Shown here: positions 9,397 to 20,754 of the stretch, one piece after another
Layout: every line of letters starts with the position of its first letter
How positions within the stretch are numbered: position 1 is the stretch's first letter
NCBI GenBank assembly: GCA_030063045.1
Contig: JAQSEB010000097.1
Location: 310,001 to 374,000 of the forward strand
Origin: Pratylenchus scribneri
Taxonomy: Eukaryota > Nematoda > Chromadorea > Rhabditida > Pratylenchidae
Reading direction: 5' to 3'
Length of the DNA: 64,000 nucleotides
The notes under the pieces: model-generated
Seen by the model: the letters and a program-made list of their open reading frames with translations, nothing else
The model's database searches: none
What the model was told of the DNA's origin: nothing
Program-made: the position numbers and the translations under genes

Positions 9397-11816
9397 CTTT
9401 CTTTGGCTATTGAAATCCTCGGATAAAGTCAGCAATGGATTCGGGTCCGCACAAAATACGCCGAATTCCAACAAGAATTTGAATATTTTCGCATAAACTG
9501 TAATAAATTAAATCAAATTAACAGTATTTTAAAATTAAAAATAAATTTTTTGTAATAATTCTTGAAGAATTTATGTTAATTTTGACAAATTACCTTTGAA
9601 ATGAATTTGGGATGTGCCGAAAGTTTCAACAATTTTCTCTCCAATTTCACTCAATTCGGCTTTGAAAGTAACATTTCCATTGATATCATCTCCTCCTTTC
9701 GTATTCTGTAGCTGTTAGGAATATGAGTGAAATATTTTGTAATTTTTTTAGCCATATTTTATTTTTCCACCGAAAAACCGTTTAAAAAACCTCTTGAATA
9801 TGATTTGGGATTTCGGAAAATCATTTAAACCATTATAATGAGATATTATATGGGGACTTCTTTTCAAACAATTTTAATGATTTTACTGCAAATCAAATCA
9901 AAAAATTAATAATTTACCAATGATACACATTGAATTTTATGAACATTTTTTGGGAAGAATATTTGCTCAAATATTGGAGAACAATTCGTAAAAATATCAT
10001 TCATTTCGGCCCCAGAGTCAATCCACTAAAACCTGTTTGAAAAATGCAAAAATGGAATTAAAATGATGAAAAAAATTTAATTTGTCAAAAAACAATGAAA
10101 ATTGTCGAAAGATTTTAATGATGCATAATGATTTAACTTGGATTCACAGAAGCTTAAACATATTTGAAGATTCCTCGATAAAAACAACATTTGATTATCA
10201 TTTGTCTTAGGTTTAAACAATTCTAACTTAGTTTTGAACCGAAAAATCAAAATTGGCTTAAACCTTTTTAATCTCCTTTATTTTGATCAGTCGAACACCC
10301 CAAACCACCTAAACAATAAACTTATTTTATTGAGCGCCTCAAGACACATCATTTGATTATTATTTGACTTAGTTTTAACCGATTCTTGGCTAGGAACCGA
10401 AAAAAATTAAACTGGTTTCGAAGTTAGTTTAGTGTTATAAATCTAAATAGATTTGAGCCTCTCCTCTAATTTTTTAACCAAATCAAGTTGAATTATTAAC
10501 CTTTTGATGTGTCTTGACCTTCTCAATCAATTACTGTATGGTTTATGAATATGGGATGAAAAATTAAACCATTATAATTATTTTGGTTCTAGTAGTCCTT
10601 TTCCATAATTACAATAATTGAATTCGCTAATTTCAATGTATTTTTGACAAATTAAATTTAAAAAATTCTGAGTTTTACCAATGGATCAAAATAATTTTTA
10701 TAACGCAATAAAATGAAGAGAACCGGCAAATTTAAGCAAATTAGTTGAGACGGAAGCTGAATATCTTTATTGAATTTAATTATTTTCCATACAATTTTTA
10801 AAAACCTTCAACAATGCGCATACATTCTCCACAAATAAAGCCAGAATATTGGCCCAAATCTCAACAAATATAACTCAATTCAGGCCCAGCAGCAGATCGG
10901 TTCCAACCAATCTGTTAGGAATAAACGATAAAACAATGAAAAAGGGGAATTTGTCGAAAAAAACACTGAAAATAGACAAAAGAGTAATGGTTCAATGGTT
11001 TAACCTAAACCCATCACATCTTAAAATATTTGGTAGTTCTCGTTAAGAATATGCATTGTCTGTTAAGCCAATTTTAACTTAGTTTTGAACAATTAAACCA
11101 AAAGGGGCTTAAACCATTTAACACCCTTTAATTTTGATCAAACCATGGCAAACTATTTGATGTTATGAACTGCTGCTCTATCAATACAATGAATAAACTC
11201 TTAAACTATTATAATTATTTGGCCTCACCTACTCGTTTTTCGACAGTTTTTTCAATTATCATTGAAAATATAAGTAAAATCTCTTAATTTTCTCAAAAAT
11301 ACTGTATATGGCCACGGATTATAATGCTTAAAGAAGTTCATTCCAAACTTTCTATCCATATGGATAAATCTCATCAAGAGATATAATTTAATTATACTTT
11401 GCCATCAGTTTAGTAAATTCTGAACTGAAAATCCAAATAATTTGTCTAAACTGTTTAATATCCTTTAATTTTGACAATCATGAATAATCAACTGGCATCA
11501 TTAGATTATATTTGCCATAGGGCTAATCAATTCTAACATGTTTAGATTTAAAAGCTTAAAATCAATTTAAACCGTTTAATAAACCATTCATTTTGGCCAA
11601 ACCATGCCAAACATTCAATGCATCTTGCCCAGATCAATCAAATGCAAAATATGTTTATGAATATAGATCAAACCATTAAACCGTTTAATTATTTGAACCT
11701 TCATCACTCTTTTTAGTTCATTTTCAATGTTTTTTTCGAGGCCAATTTACCGAACAATCAAATACAGTTTTTGAAGCAATAAAATGAAGAAAAAACCAAT
11801 TCGATGTGAATGTTGA
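9397..11816 (-). CDS. unrecognised spliced gene in Polinton left arm (partial model)
   Basis: Three adjoining exons fit in phase: 10025-9918, 9711-9594 and 9497-9397. Their product starts WIDSGAEMNDIF and includes a KFLLEFGVFCADPNPLL stretch. A further exon, 11816-11751 (encoding FFLHFIASKTVF), ends in the phase needed to join the 10025 exon, which would give an intron of about 1.7 kb filled with repeats. A decayed relative of that exon lies at 10670-10770 (SLHFIAL then a stop), so part of the gene was duplicated. Start and end were not found; the 3' end may lie near 9.1-9.4 kb. No family is recognised. The exon borders and open frames argue for a real gene, perhaps captured host DNA. Confidence 0.5.
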
Positions 11817-12300
11817 CTGTAATAAAAAATTGTTGATGCGTAATTTGATGAAAATGCAAAAATCGTATCAATATTGCAAAAATACGGCACCTGCTAAGAA
11901 AATTAGTGAAAATAAAAAAGCGAAATATCCAATTTGTTGGAAAAAAACTGAAAATGAACAAAGTTAAAGGGGTTTGAGTGTTTAACCCAGTTCTGTCATC
12001 CTTATACTCAATCGATAGATCTCACCGGCCGGACGCATTTCTCATTTTGGCTTGGCTTTAACCAATTCAAATTAGGTTTTAAACTAAAAATTCATTTAAA
12101 AGCCTTAAAATCCTTTTAATATGCTTCAAAGTATGACAAAATATACACCATTCGATGCGTCTTGTCCCGCTCAATCTCGTACAATTAATATAGGATGAAA
12201 ATTCTAAAATTATTTTTAGTATTTTAGTCCTTTAAGTTTTATGCCATATTAAATCCTTAAATTAAAATTTGCCAAATCGTAAATTTCAGATTATAAATTC
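10026..12300. repeat. repeat-rich region with many degenerate inverted-repeat element copies
   Basis: Recurring pieces such as TTTTAACCAATTC, AAACCGTTTAA, GATGCGTCTTG and ATTTTGATCAAACCA are shared with the compact inverted-repeat elements in the nuclear-receptor introns at 28.9 and 31.6 kb. They appear as several overlapping, decayed copies. Apart from the exon remnants noted for the neighbouring gene, no coding sequence was seen. Confidence 0.6.
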
Positions 12301-12320
12301 ACAAGCATTTTTTGAACAAA

Positions 12321-15300
12321 ATGGCTTCAAAATATGGAAATTCGGGCAATTTTTACGATGAACTGTTCGATGGCCCTCCCGAATCATTATTCGAGAGGAG
12401 AACAACAAAAAAAATGACAACAAAAATGCCTAAAATTGGCCATTTCATAAAAATTCTGGGGATAGAGCCAGAAATCTCCAAATCAAGGAGAACCTATAGT
12501 GAAATTCTCGATCTAAAATTGCGGTTAAAAACATCGGAATTCAAGAATCCATCAAAGCATTTGGAACGCATTTTTGAATTTCTCCTTGGCCGTCTCCTAA
12601 AAAGCGCTTCAAAGGTTTTGCTTGCCGAAATTTATGAGCGAAAATTATTCTTTGTTTAGGAAATCCTAAAGGAATTTCGGTCCAAGTGGATAATAAATAT
12701 TTTGACACACCGTTATACGTCCCTCAGAGGCCGCTTCACCAGAACAACCCAAAAGCATTGGCCGCATCGCTCCTATGGCTTTCGGCACAATCTGGCGGCA
12801 AACTCCGAATATTTAAAACGCGGACTAGAGTGAAAATTTTTGGAGTATGGCCGCTTTACCCGAAAAAAAGTTTTTTTAAAAAATCTCTCCTTATTATGAT
12901 TAAATTTTTTAGCAAAATTTACAAAATTGGTTGGTGGAAAAAAGCAGAAAAAGGCTCAAAAAAGAATGCGTCGTTATGGTGGTGGCCAATCGAATGAAAC
13001 AAGATGGCTTTCAACAATGGACAAAAAGCGAAGAGGAATTATTCCCATTGAGAATAAAGACAAATTGTGCCTGTTCCGAGCAATTTCGGTTGGCTTAATT
13101 AATGCAATGTTTGGACAAAAAATGGCAAAAGAATTGGCAGAAAATGAGGAATTACAAAAGAAAATTGCATTGACCATTATGAAATGTGCAAAAATAAGGC
13201 CAAATTTACAAAAATACACATTGCAGCATGTGAACAAAATACAAAATTGGTTGAACAGAATATTACCAGGGCAATTTCGATTGGCCGTTTTTCATGCCGA
13301 ATCTGGATTTCGGCTAATTTATAGAGGCAGAATTTGTTCGAAACAAAATATTTGTATTTTATTGAATGGCCAACATTATGACTTTATCTTCTCTACTAAA
13401 AAACTTTTTCAGGTGGAATATTTTTCGATTAAAATGAAATAAATTTAAGCAATAATTTAATATTAATCTATATGTTTAAATACTCAAAAATTTATGAAAT
13501 TTCCATTTTAAATTTTTTATTTTTGATCGAAATATCAACAATGAAGATGGAAATCCCTAAAATATTTTTAAATTAATTTCATTTTCAGTCTCGAGCCGAA
13601 TATTGTCTGGACTGCAAATCGCCAGCATACAGCAATAGTCATAATGTTGAATGTCGAAAATGTTGTCGCCTTTGTTACCGATTTGGGCCCAACTATCCAT
13701 GCAAACAGCCCGATGGCCAACCTGTTTTGCCCTGCATTGATTGCCAATTTTATTTTCCAAATTTATCATGTTTTGAATGGCACAAAAAGAGAGGAAATAG
13801 AGGAGGCCTATCCATTTGCGAAACACGTTTTTATTGCAAAAAATGCAATAAAGTTGTGAGTTTTTTGGCTCCAAAATATTTTATAAATTGAAATGTAATC
13901 AAATAGGTCTATAAACGTGGTGCTCCTCATAAATGCAATAATTTGGTGGTTGGTCGGCCAAAAATTGAAAGATGTGAAATATGTTTGGTGGATAAGGCCC
14001 AAAATTTTCCTCATCATTGCTATATTCAACCAATTGGCCATTCACCTCTAAAAGATGTTCGCTACATATTTTATGACATTGAGGCAACCCAAACCGATCG
14101 AATAAGCGTCAACGGATTGAAGGTTGATTTTTGGGAAAATTTAAAAAAAAATAGATCAATTAAAGTGTTGGCGGCATAAACCAAATCTTTTATGCTGTGA
14201 AATTATCTGTCAATATTGTATGGATAGCCCGCATGTTAATCTCCCCGCAGGCAATGTGCCTTCATTGGATAGAGCATTGAATTGCGTTTGCGGTGTTTTC
14301 TCAAATAAATTCCGCTACAAATGGGCGAATTTGGTCAAGGACAATCCTCGTTTGTTATTTTTTCGCGAAGGCCCCGACAATCCAAGAAAAAATCAAACTG
14401 TGGCCGATCAATTTTTGGATTTTTTAACCCATTGCGGGGAACGCTCAACCCAGGATATAATTTTAGCCCACAATGCTGGAAAATACGATTTGCATCTTCT
14501 GGTTGATGCTATTTATGCTCGGAACATTCAACCGAATCTCATAATGACAGGTAAAAACCCATTCCCCAAAAATTTACAATTTTAAATTCTAGGTCTTAAA
14601 ATATTTTCATTGCGAATGGGTGGCTCAAATCTACGTTCAATTATTATGAAGGATTCCCTAAATTTTATCAACGGTGGGCTCTCCGGCTTTTACAACACAT
14701 TCAATTTGAACAATATGCCTGGAATTGAGAAAAAGCCCAACTTTCCCCATCTTTACAACAAAATGGCCAATTTTGGGAAAATTCGCAATAAATTGCCTTC
14801 ATTAAAAATTAAAATATTATGGCATTAAAAATATGAAAGATCCAGAACGAAGTGAATTTCTCAACTGGTATGCGCAAAACAAGGATCAGTCATTCGATTT
14901 GGCCACTGCATTGATCGATTATTGTCGGAATGATGTGCAAATTCTTCGGTTTGTTAAATTTGGGTTTTTTCTCAATAAAGTGTCCGAAAAATAATTTTGC
15001 AGTGAGGCTTGCATACGTTTTCGACGAATAATTAAGAAAATAGCACCCAAAGTAGAGCCGTTCAAGGATGCATCCACACTTGCCCGATTGGCTCTAAATG
15101 TTTGGAGAAGTGGATTTTTGAGACCAAACACATTCATCACTTTGCCGGAAAATGGACTTCGCCCCAAAGAACAGGTTAATTTAAAAAAATGTTTAAAATT
15201 TTAAAAATTTTTTGGGAATTAGCAATCATTGGAGGCTCTTCGTTTCTTTCGACTTTATTCAAAATTGACCGGTCGGAAGGTTCAAACAGCGGAATGGGCA

Positions 15301-17492
15301 GAGGGAGAGCATGTTTCTTTTGCAAATGGCCAATCCGCAAATCCAATGAATTGTGGGGATTATCGAATTGATGGTTACATTCCCCCGGATAGGCCAAATG
15401 AAAAGCCAACCGCCATTGAATATTTGGGTTGTGCATTCCACGGTAGGTGTGGGGGAATGTGATTTTTTTGTGGAAATGAAAGAATATGGTTTCATTTTTC
15501 AGGATGTTTGTCCTGCTTCAAAAATCGAACCGAATGCATTCAAGGAGGAAAAACTGCCGAGGATCTGTACGAACGAACCCAAAGAAGAAAGGCAGAATTG
15601 GAGGCGCGCGGATACAATGTAATCGACGTTTGGAGCGGCAAATTCAAACAATTGTTGGCCAACAATCCGAAATTGAGGAAGTTATGGAATCGAATTGAGG
15701 GACCTCAGCCACCATTAAATCCCAGATGTGATGCATTGCGAGGGGGCCGTGTGGAGCCCTTTCGGCTTTATGATGAGGTCAAAGAGGATGAAGTTATTGA
15801 ACATTTCGATATTGTAAGCCTCAATTTTTTCCAATTTTATTTTTCCATTCACAAAAATAGGTGAGCCTCTATCCATATGTTATGAAGGCATGCAGCTACC
15901 CCATTGGCGAACCAATTGTTTTTGGGCCTGAGAATTTGGCCACAATTGAAATGCCCCCTTTGCCATGGTATGGTCGAAATCTGGCAATTCCATTCAAAGG
16001 CCTACTTTTGCTGCGTATTTTGCCTCCTCAAAAAATTCCATCGCCTTCAAAACAACAGCCACTTCCTCCATTCTTGCCATATCGAACAATGCATGGACAA
16101 TTGGTGTTTCCGTTGTGTTCAGCATGTGCTGATGCTAGAAATGGTCGTCCCTGTAGGCATGATGAGCGCAAAAGATCATGGGTTTCAGCTTTTCCTCACG
16201 AAGACGTTAAACTGGCGTTGGAGCTGGATTACAAAGTTTTGGAAATTTTCGAGGTAAATTTTGGGGATGAATGAGTTTAAAATAAAATTTTTGTCAAAAA
16301 TAGGTTTGGCATTGGCCAACAGAGCAATGGACAGGCAAAGACAGGGATCTTTTCCGGGGCTACATCAATGCACTTTTGAAATTGAAAGTGGGTTTATGGA
16401 CAGTTTTCGGGGGAAATATTTGAAAAATTTAAAGGTTGAAGCATCTGGTTGGCCCGAAAATTGCAAAACAGAGGATCAAAAATGGGAATTTGTGCGGGAA
16501 TATATGGCAAGGGAAGGCATTGAATTGGATCCCAGCAACATTGAATTGAACAAAGTGCTCAGAATGATCGCGTAAGCTAACAAACAAATCATACAAAATT
16601 GAATTTAATATTTTAATTATTTTTTATGTAGGAAGCTATTGTTGAATAGCCTTTGGGGAAAATTATGTCAGAGGGCAAACCCGGGCCGCATTGTCATCAC
16701 CAAATCGCCTCACGAATTTCATCGGCTAATGGACGACGACCGCATTGAAATCATGGATGTGAAACATTTGAACAGTTTTTTGGACCGGGTCGTCTACCGA
16801 ATGAAGGCTGAATTCATCGAACCACCAAAGACAAACAACGTTGCAATCGCTTCAATGGTTACAGCAAATGGACGGCGAGTTCTCTATCGGACATTTCAAG
16901 AGGCTATTGGCAAAGAAAATGTTTTGCTCTACTGCGACACGGACTCGGTCATTGTAAAGCGGAAAATTTATCAGCAGTCAATTCGTCAAGGTGGGTTTTT
17001 GGGCGAGAGGAAAACAAATTCTCAAACAAAAATCATCAATAGGTGAATTTTTGGGCGATATGCAAAAAGAGTTACCCGGGAGAACGATTCGGAAATGGCT
17101 TGCCGGGGGACCAAAAAACTATGCCTACATTCACACAAAGGAAGATGGAAGCGATCAAGTGGTGGTACGGCGCATCCGGGGCTTTGAACTCACGCATCGT
17201 GTTGGCCGAAAAATCACATTTGAATCAATGCTGGCGGATGTCAAAAAACGGTTTGGAGGTGGAAAAAAGTAAGTGTTTGGGTTTGGATTGACATTTTTAA
17301 AAACAAAAATTTCCCAGCGTTGACCGCGCAAAAATCAAAGGCATAACCGTGGCATACACCGTCTTTAGGCGACACAAAAGGGGCATGCTCTACACACAAA
17401 GCGTCAAAAAAACATACAAGGCCGTTTTTGAAAAAGGAATTGTCATCCCAGGCGATTTGAGCACAAGACCATTTGGATGGATTGGAGATTAA
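12321..17492 (+). CDS. POLB: Polinton protein-primed family B DNA polymerase
   Basis: Many short exons, typical of a spliced nematode gene: 12321-12614, 12660-12829, about 12.92 kb to 13412, 13589-13855, 13907-14122, 14166-14550, 14593 to about 14.81 kb, about 14822-14948, 15003-15174, 15223-15442, 15503-15813, 15861-16253, 16304-16387, 16435-16571, 16632-16990, 17043-17268, 17318-17492. Landmarks in order: RGIIPIENKDKLCLFRA, a cysteine-rich segment with paired CxxC, exonuclease I YDIEATQ, exonuclease II AHNAGKYDLH, exonuclease III YCRNDVQ, palm motif A DIVSLYP (across a junction), motif B LLLNSLWGK and motif C YCDTDSV. It replicates the element from a terminal-protein primer. Two uncertain points: the second-to-third exon junction has no clean phase match, and the frame changes near 14.81 kb without a GT-AG intron. 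Confidence 0.9.
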
Positions 17493-17913
17493 AAAAACAT
17501 GATGATTACTTTTTTTTCTAAATTCATATTAATTTTTCATAAAATATCTTTGCATTTCATTTTTTTTAAAAATAATTTAATAAAAAATACCATTTTTTCC
17601 TCCTTGAATAATTTTGTTGTATTAATTTTTGTGGCTGGCCGTCTTCATAAAAAGGTATTCGCAGCCTTCACAAATATGTGCCATATGAGAATTTTGATGA
17701 GAGCGTAATTTGATTGCCGCTCAAACACATATGGACAAATTGTGAAGGTAGCGAATAGCTTTTTTTTCAATTTGAATATTTTATGAAGTCAAATGGTGAA
17801 CCGTTACCCGTCAGGTTTGCCTTATGGAATGTGAATTTTAGGGTTCTGTGAATTCACACAACCTAAACTCATAAGGCAAAAACCTTTCGAGTGGCGGTAA
17901 CGCCATTTTTGAA
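17493..17913. terminator. convergent 3' ends with two inverted repeats
   Basis: Spacer between the polymerase stop (17492) and the last minus-strand ORF. First inverted repeat: GGTATTCGCAGCCTTCACAA (about 17653) against TTGTGAAGGTAGCGAATAGC (about 17741). Second: GTTACCCGTCAGGTTTGCCTTATG (about 17803, shown in part) against CATAAGGC ... GGCGGTAAC (about 17870-17900). A poly(A)-signal-like AATAAA is near 17578. Their place between facing transcripts fits transcript ending or a structured RNA; this is inferred from position only. Confidence 0.55.
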
Positions 17914-18300
17914 TCATTTTGGTGAAATTATTGGAGGGCGAGAAAATGGAGATGATGCCGATATTTTCACATTCTTTAGCTCCTCAATCATTGAGTCGGC
18001 TTCACTCGAATTGATGTGGCCTCGTCGTTTCAAATATGAAATCAGGGCAATCCAACAAAGCAAAAATACGGGGAATGCAATTAAATAGTGGGCAAATAGG
18101 AGTAGAATTTCAAAGGCAATGTTGATTTGATTGCCTGCTGTTGTTTTAAGTTGGCCATGATTAATCATTGGGGATTCATTATCGAAAATTAGATAGTCGA
18201 ATTGTTGCTGGTTTTGTGGATAAGTGGAATTTTGGTGCAGAGATTGATTACTCAAATTCTCCATTGCCTGTGTTCGGTAATAGTCAAGAATTTGATCCAT
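17914..18300 (-). CDS. small membrane protein of Polinton capsid block
   Basis: 128 residues, ATG at 18300, intronless. One strong membrane segment (ILLLFAHYLIAFPVFLLCWI, about residues 65-85) followed by a basic patch (KRRGH), with a polar Gln/Asn-rich N-terminal half. This topology suggests a single-pass protein. It is the last gene of the minus-strand morphogenesis block. The family is not recognised and it does not resemble a fusogen (no large ectodomain). Confidence 0.65.
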   Translation of the reverse strand: MDQILDYYRTQAMENLSNQSLHQNSTYPQNQQQFDYLIFDNESPMINHGQLKTTAGNQINIAFEILLLFAHYLIAFPVFLLCWIALISYLKRRGHINSSEADSMIEELKNVKISASSPFSRPPIISPK

Positions 18301-18345
18301 TTAAAAATGGGGGAATGCTTTATTTTGGTTTTATTTATATGACAT

Positions 18346-19671
18346 CTAGGCTAGATTTGAATCGGAAACTATATGGCGATTATAGTCAATCATGACCATT
18401 TGGTCAAATTCGCCTAAGACTAGCATTTCCACACCACCAGCGGGGATGGCTGTGTTGAATAGGACCCGAATGCTGGTTGTTCCACTCCTAAGTAATTCAA
18501 ACCCACACGAATCATCGAGAGTGGAAGTTAATGGGATGACAAAAAAGGTCCAGCCTTCTTTGAATTTTTTCATGGAAATATCGAAAGAACGTTCCGAGTT
18601 TGCCACCCCTAATGCCTCATACATGTCCAAAAATGGGCGAGTGTAGGAATCATTCGTAAATTCCATCTTATAGGGGACTACGGGGTAAATTTTACCCCCA
18701 GCATGTACGGCTATTTCTCTAATATCGAAAGGTTTGAAATTGAATGGGGATTTGGTGGAGTAGCCATTAAATGCCTCATTTTCCACAAAAGCCACGGTTA
18801 TGCGGCGAGGAATGCTTGCACTAAACGCATTATAGTCAATTGAGGTTCGACCTGCGCTCAGAAAACAGGATTTCATTTCAGTTTTGCGAATGGAATAGGT
18901 GGCTGGCTGTTGTTCCAAAGTCTTATAGATGGATAGGTTGAGTGATGGTTGAACCTCAACCATTTTTGCATAAATTTTCACATCCTCTACATAGAGGCGA
19001 TATTCATTCAAATCGGCTGCACCGCCTAGCTTATGAATGCAAAAAGAATCTTTTGATCTGAATATGCTGAACAGCACATCCATATTGTTCAGAAGGAGCA
19101 ATTCCTGATTTCCAAAATCAAAATCTAAACGCGAAAGGAATTAGGCCTTTTTTCCTGAGGCAAATTGTGACACAATACCCAGAAAACCTGCGTCAGTTGA
19201 ATCATTATGTTTTTTGAGTGGATAGTAGCCGGAAGAGGCTAAAAAATTAGATTTCACATTGTCGGGATAGGAGAGCTCAGTGGTCATATAGGTTTTATAG
19301 GGATAAAGTGTTCCACTATCGTACAAATCTGTGTTCCCTATTGTCACTTTAAGTTGTTGGACAAAACTTTGTCCGATGCATTGGATGGTACCAACGAGAA
19401 GATCGGTTGCTTCAATTGGAACCCAATTGTTCCCAGATTTTTTTTGAATTCTCAACTCCAAATAGAGATAGATTCGGGACAAATCTGTCCACAAATTATC
19501 GCTGAATAAGCGGAATAAATATGGCGATTCTTGGGTAATAGTGCTCAGAGGCAGAATCTCGCGATAATGTGAGCGGATTATTGAAACATTGGTAGGAGGG
19601 ACCGTAAAAATGCTGAGTGCTGTATCAACAGCCAATGGACTTTTTTCGCTTATTTTCTTTGGACAGCTCAT
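18346..19671 (-). pseudogene. MCP: Polinton major capsid protein (double jelly-roll), interrupted by in-frame stop
   Basis: Two parts lie in the same frame: 19671-19141 and 19140-18346, separated only by a TAA at 19143-19141. The N-terminal part has SIIRSHYREILPLS and a Trp-rich strand region; the C-terminal part resumes directly with strand-like sequence, FSIFRSKDSFC, IPRRITVAFV and ends with MIDYNRHIV. The combined length of about 440 codons matches Polinton capsid proteins, so the stop lies inside a single gene rather than between two. The context (TAA TTC) is not a known readthrough signal. It is either a disabling mutation in this copy, a sequence error, or unusual decoding. Confidence 0.85.
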
Positions 19672-19678
19672 TGCTGGA

Positions 19679-20221
19679 CTAATATGTGCCTAAACTGTCA
19701 ATTCTTAATCGCTTTTTAATGGTGGAAGCTTTTTTGGCTGGGGCTTTTTTCTTCCTGGGTTTTGAGGGAAGAAAATTTGGTGGCCCGATGGGGGAAGCAA
19801 GTTTATGTATAGATTTTCCAATTTTTTGAGCAGTCGCTTTTTGATATCTTTTAAAATCAAATCGACTTCCTTTTCCGGTTTGCTGCTGTGCCTTTTCCAA
19901 ATTTGAAGAGGCTTTATCCAGTAGGGATTTTAAACCCATTTTACCTTCATCCACAAGGGATTGTTTAAGGTCTTTGCCTTTTAAAACATTGGTTAGAAGG
20001 CGACTGCCCGACTCCAGTCCCTGGCGTCCAATAGCAGACCCAATTTCTTTTCCTATAGGGAGGAGATAGCGAAAAAGGCGTCGAAATACCGAACCTAGAC
20101 CGCTTCCTCTCTGGTAGGGTAGACCACGAAAGACGGCATATCCCCCGGTTTGGTAGATTTGCGGTTCATTCCCTGTCAGTAAGGACCATTCAATTTCAAG
20201 AGGATTGAAATCAACATGCAT
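19679..20221 (-). CDS. Polinton minor virion protein, pVI/core-like
   Basis: 180 residues, ATG at 20221, intronless. A Gly-rich amphipathic segment near residues 35-60 (YQRGSGLGSVFRRLFRYLL) precedes a helical region and a Lys/Arg/Pro-rich tail (KPRKKKAPAKK). The same gene position and the pairing of amphipathic and basic parts recall adenovirus pVI/pX-type proteins, which line the capsid and contact DNA or membranes. It lies between capsid and protease genes, as expected for a protease substrate. The exact family assignment is inference. Confidence 0.6.
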   Translation of the reverse strand: MHVDFNPLEIEWSLLTGNEPQIYQTGGYAVFRGLPYQRGSGLGSVFRRLFRYLLPIGKEIGSAIGRQGLESGSRLLTNVLKGKDLKQSLVDEGKMGLKSLLDKASSNLEKAQQQTGKGSRFDFKRYQKATAQKIGKSIHKLASPIGPPNFLPSKPRKKKAPAKKASTIKKRLRIDSLGTY

Positions 20222-20271
20222 TTTGTGAGGATATTTTGTATAAGGAAAGGATTTATGTTATTTTATTTATA

Positions 20272-20733
20272 TTAATTGGCAAATATTTTAGCATCAACAA
20301 ATTTGTTGACAACTCGGTCAACGGAACCTGGGATTGATCTAAGAAAGCGGAGAATTTCCTCAAATGATTTCCCACTTGAACGAGCATAGAGAAAAAATAT
20401 GGCATGTTGGCCACAAGATTTGGAATATTCCCCTTGTAGGGCATAAGGATTAAAGCGGATTCGATTAAATTTTGACAAATATTGTGTGATATTCGAACTC
20501 AGGGGAGGCCAAAGCCCCAATGAATCGTAATAGTCAACCTCATTAGGCGAAATTGAAAAAATGGCTACCCAATGGGAACCTTTGAATTCTGACGGATCAA
20601 AATTTACAACCATTGAATGGGGATATTTGCCCGGAGAAATTTTCATTAGTTGATCCGAAGCAAAGCAACCCAGATAAAAATGCGCAGTTATGGGATTTCT
20701 TTTCAGAATTTTGTCTATTTGTCGACTTTCCAT
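20272..20733 (-). CDS. PRO: Polinton adenain-type cysteine protease
   Basis: 153 residues, ATG at 20733. The catalytic order His-Asp-Cys of the Ulp1/adenain (C5/C48) fold is visible: GSHWVAIF with the His, YYDSLG with the acidic residue, and SCGQHAIFFL with the nucleophile Cys and preceding Gln-rich environment. Length fits the compact Polinton enzymes. It processes virion precursor proteins; its neighbours on either side are capsid proteins. Confidence 0.92.
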   Translation of the reverse strand: MESRQIDKILKRNPITAHFYLGCFASDQLMKISPGKYPHSMVVNFDPSEFKGSHWVAIFSISPNEVDYYDSLGLWPPLSSNITQYLSKFNRIRFNPYALQGEYSKSCGQHAIFFLYARSSGKSFEEILRFLRSIPGSVDRVVNKFVDAKIFAN

Positions 20734-20754
20734 TTGAGTTGGGGGAATGAAAAT

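Noticed and set aside
17914..18300. Fusogen gene like those in Caenorhabditis Mavericks
   Set aside because: The protein has 128 residues and one membrane segment, without an ectodomain of fusogen size.
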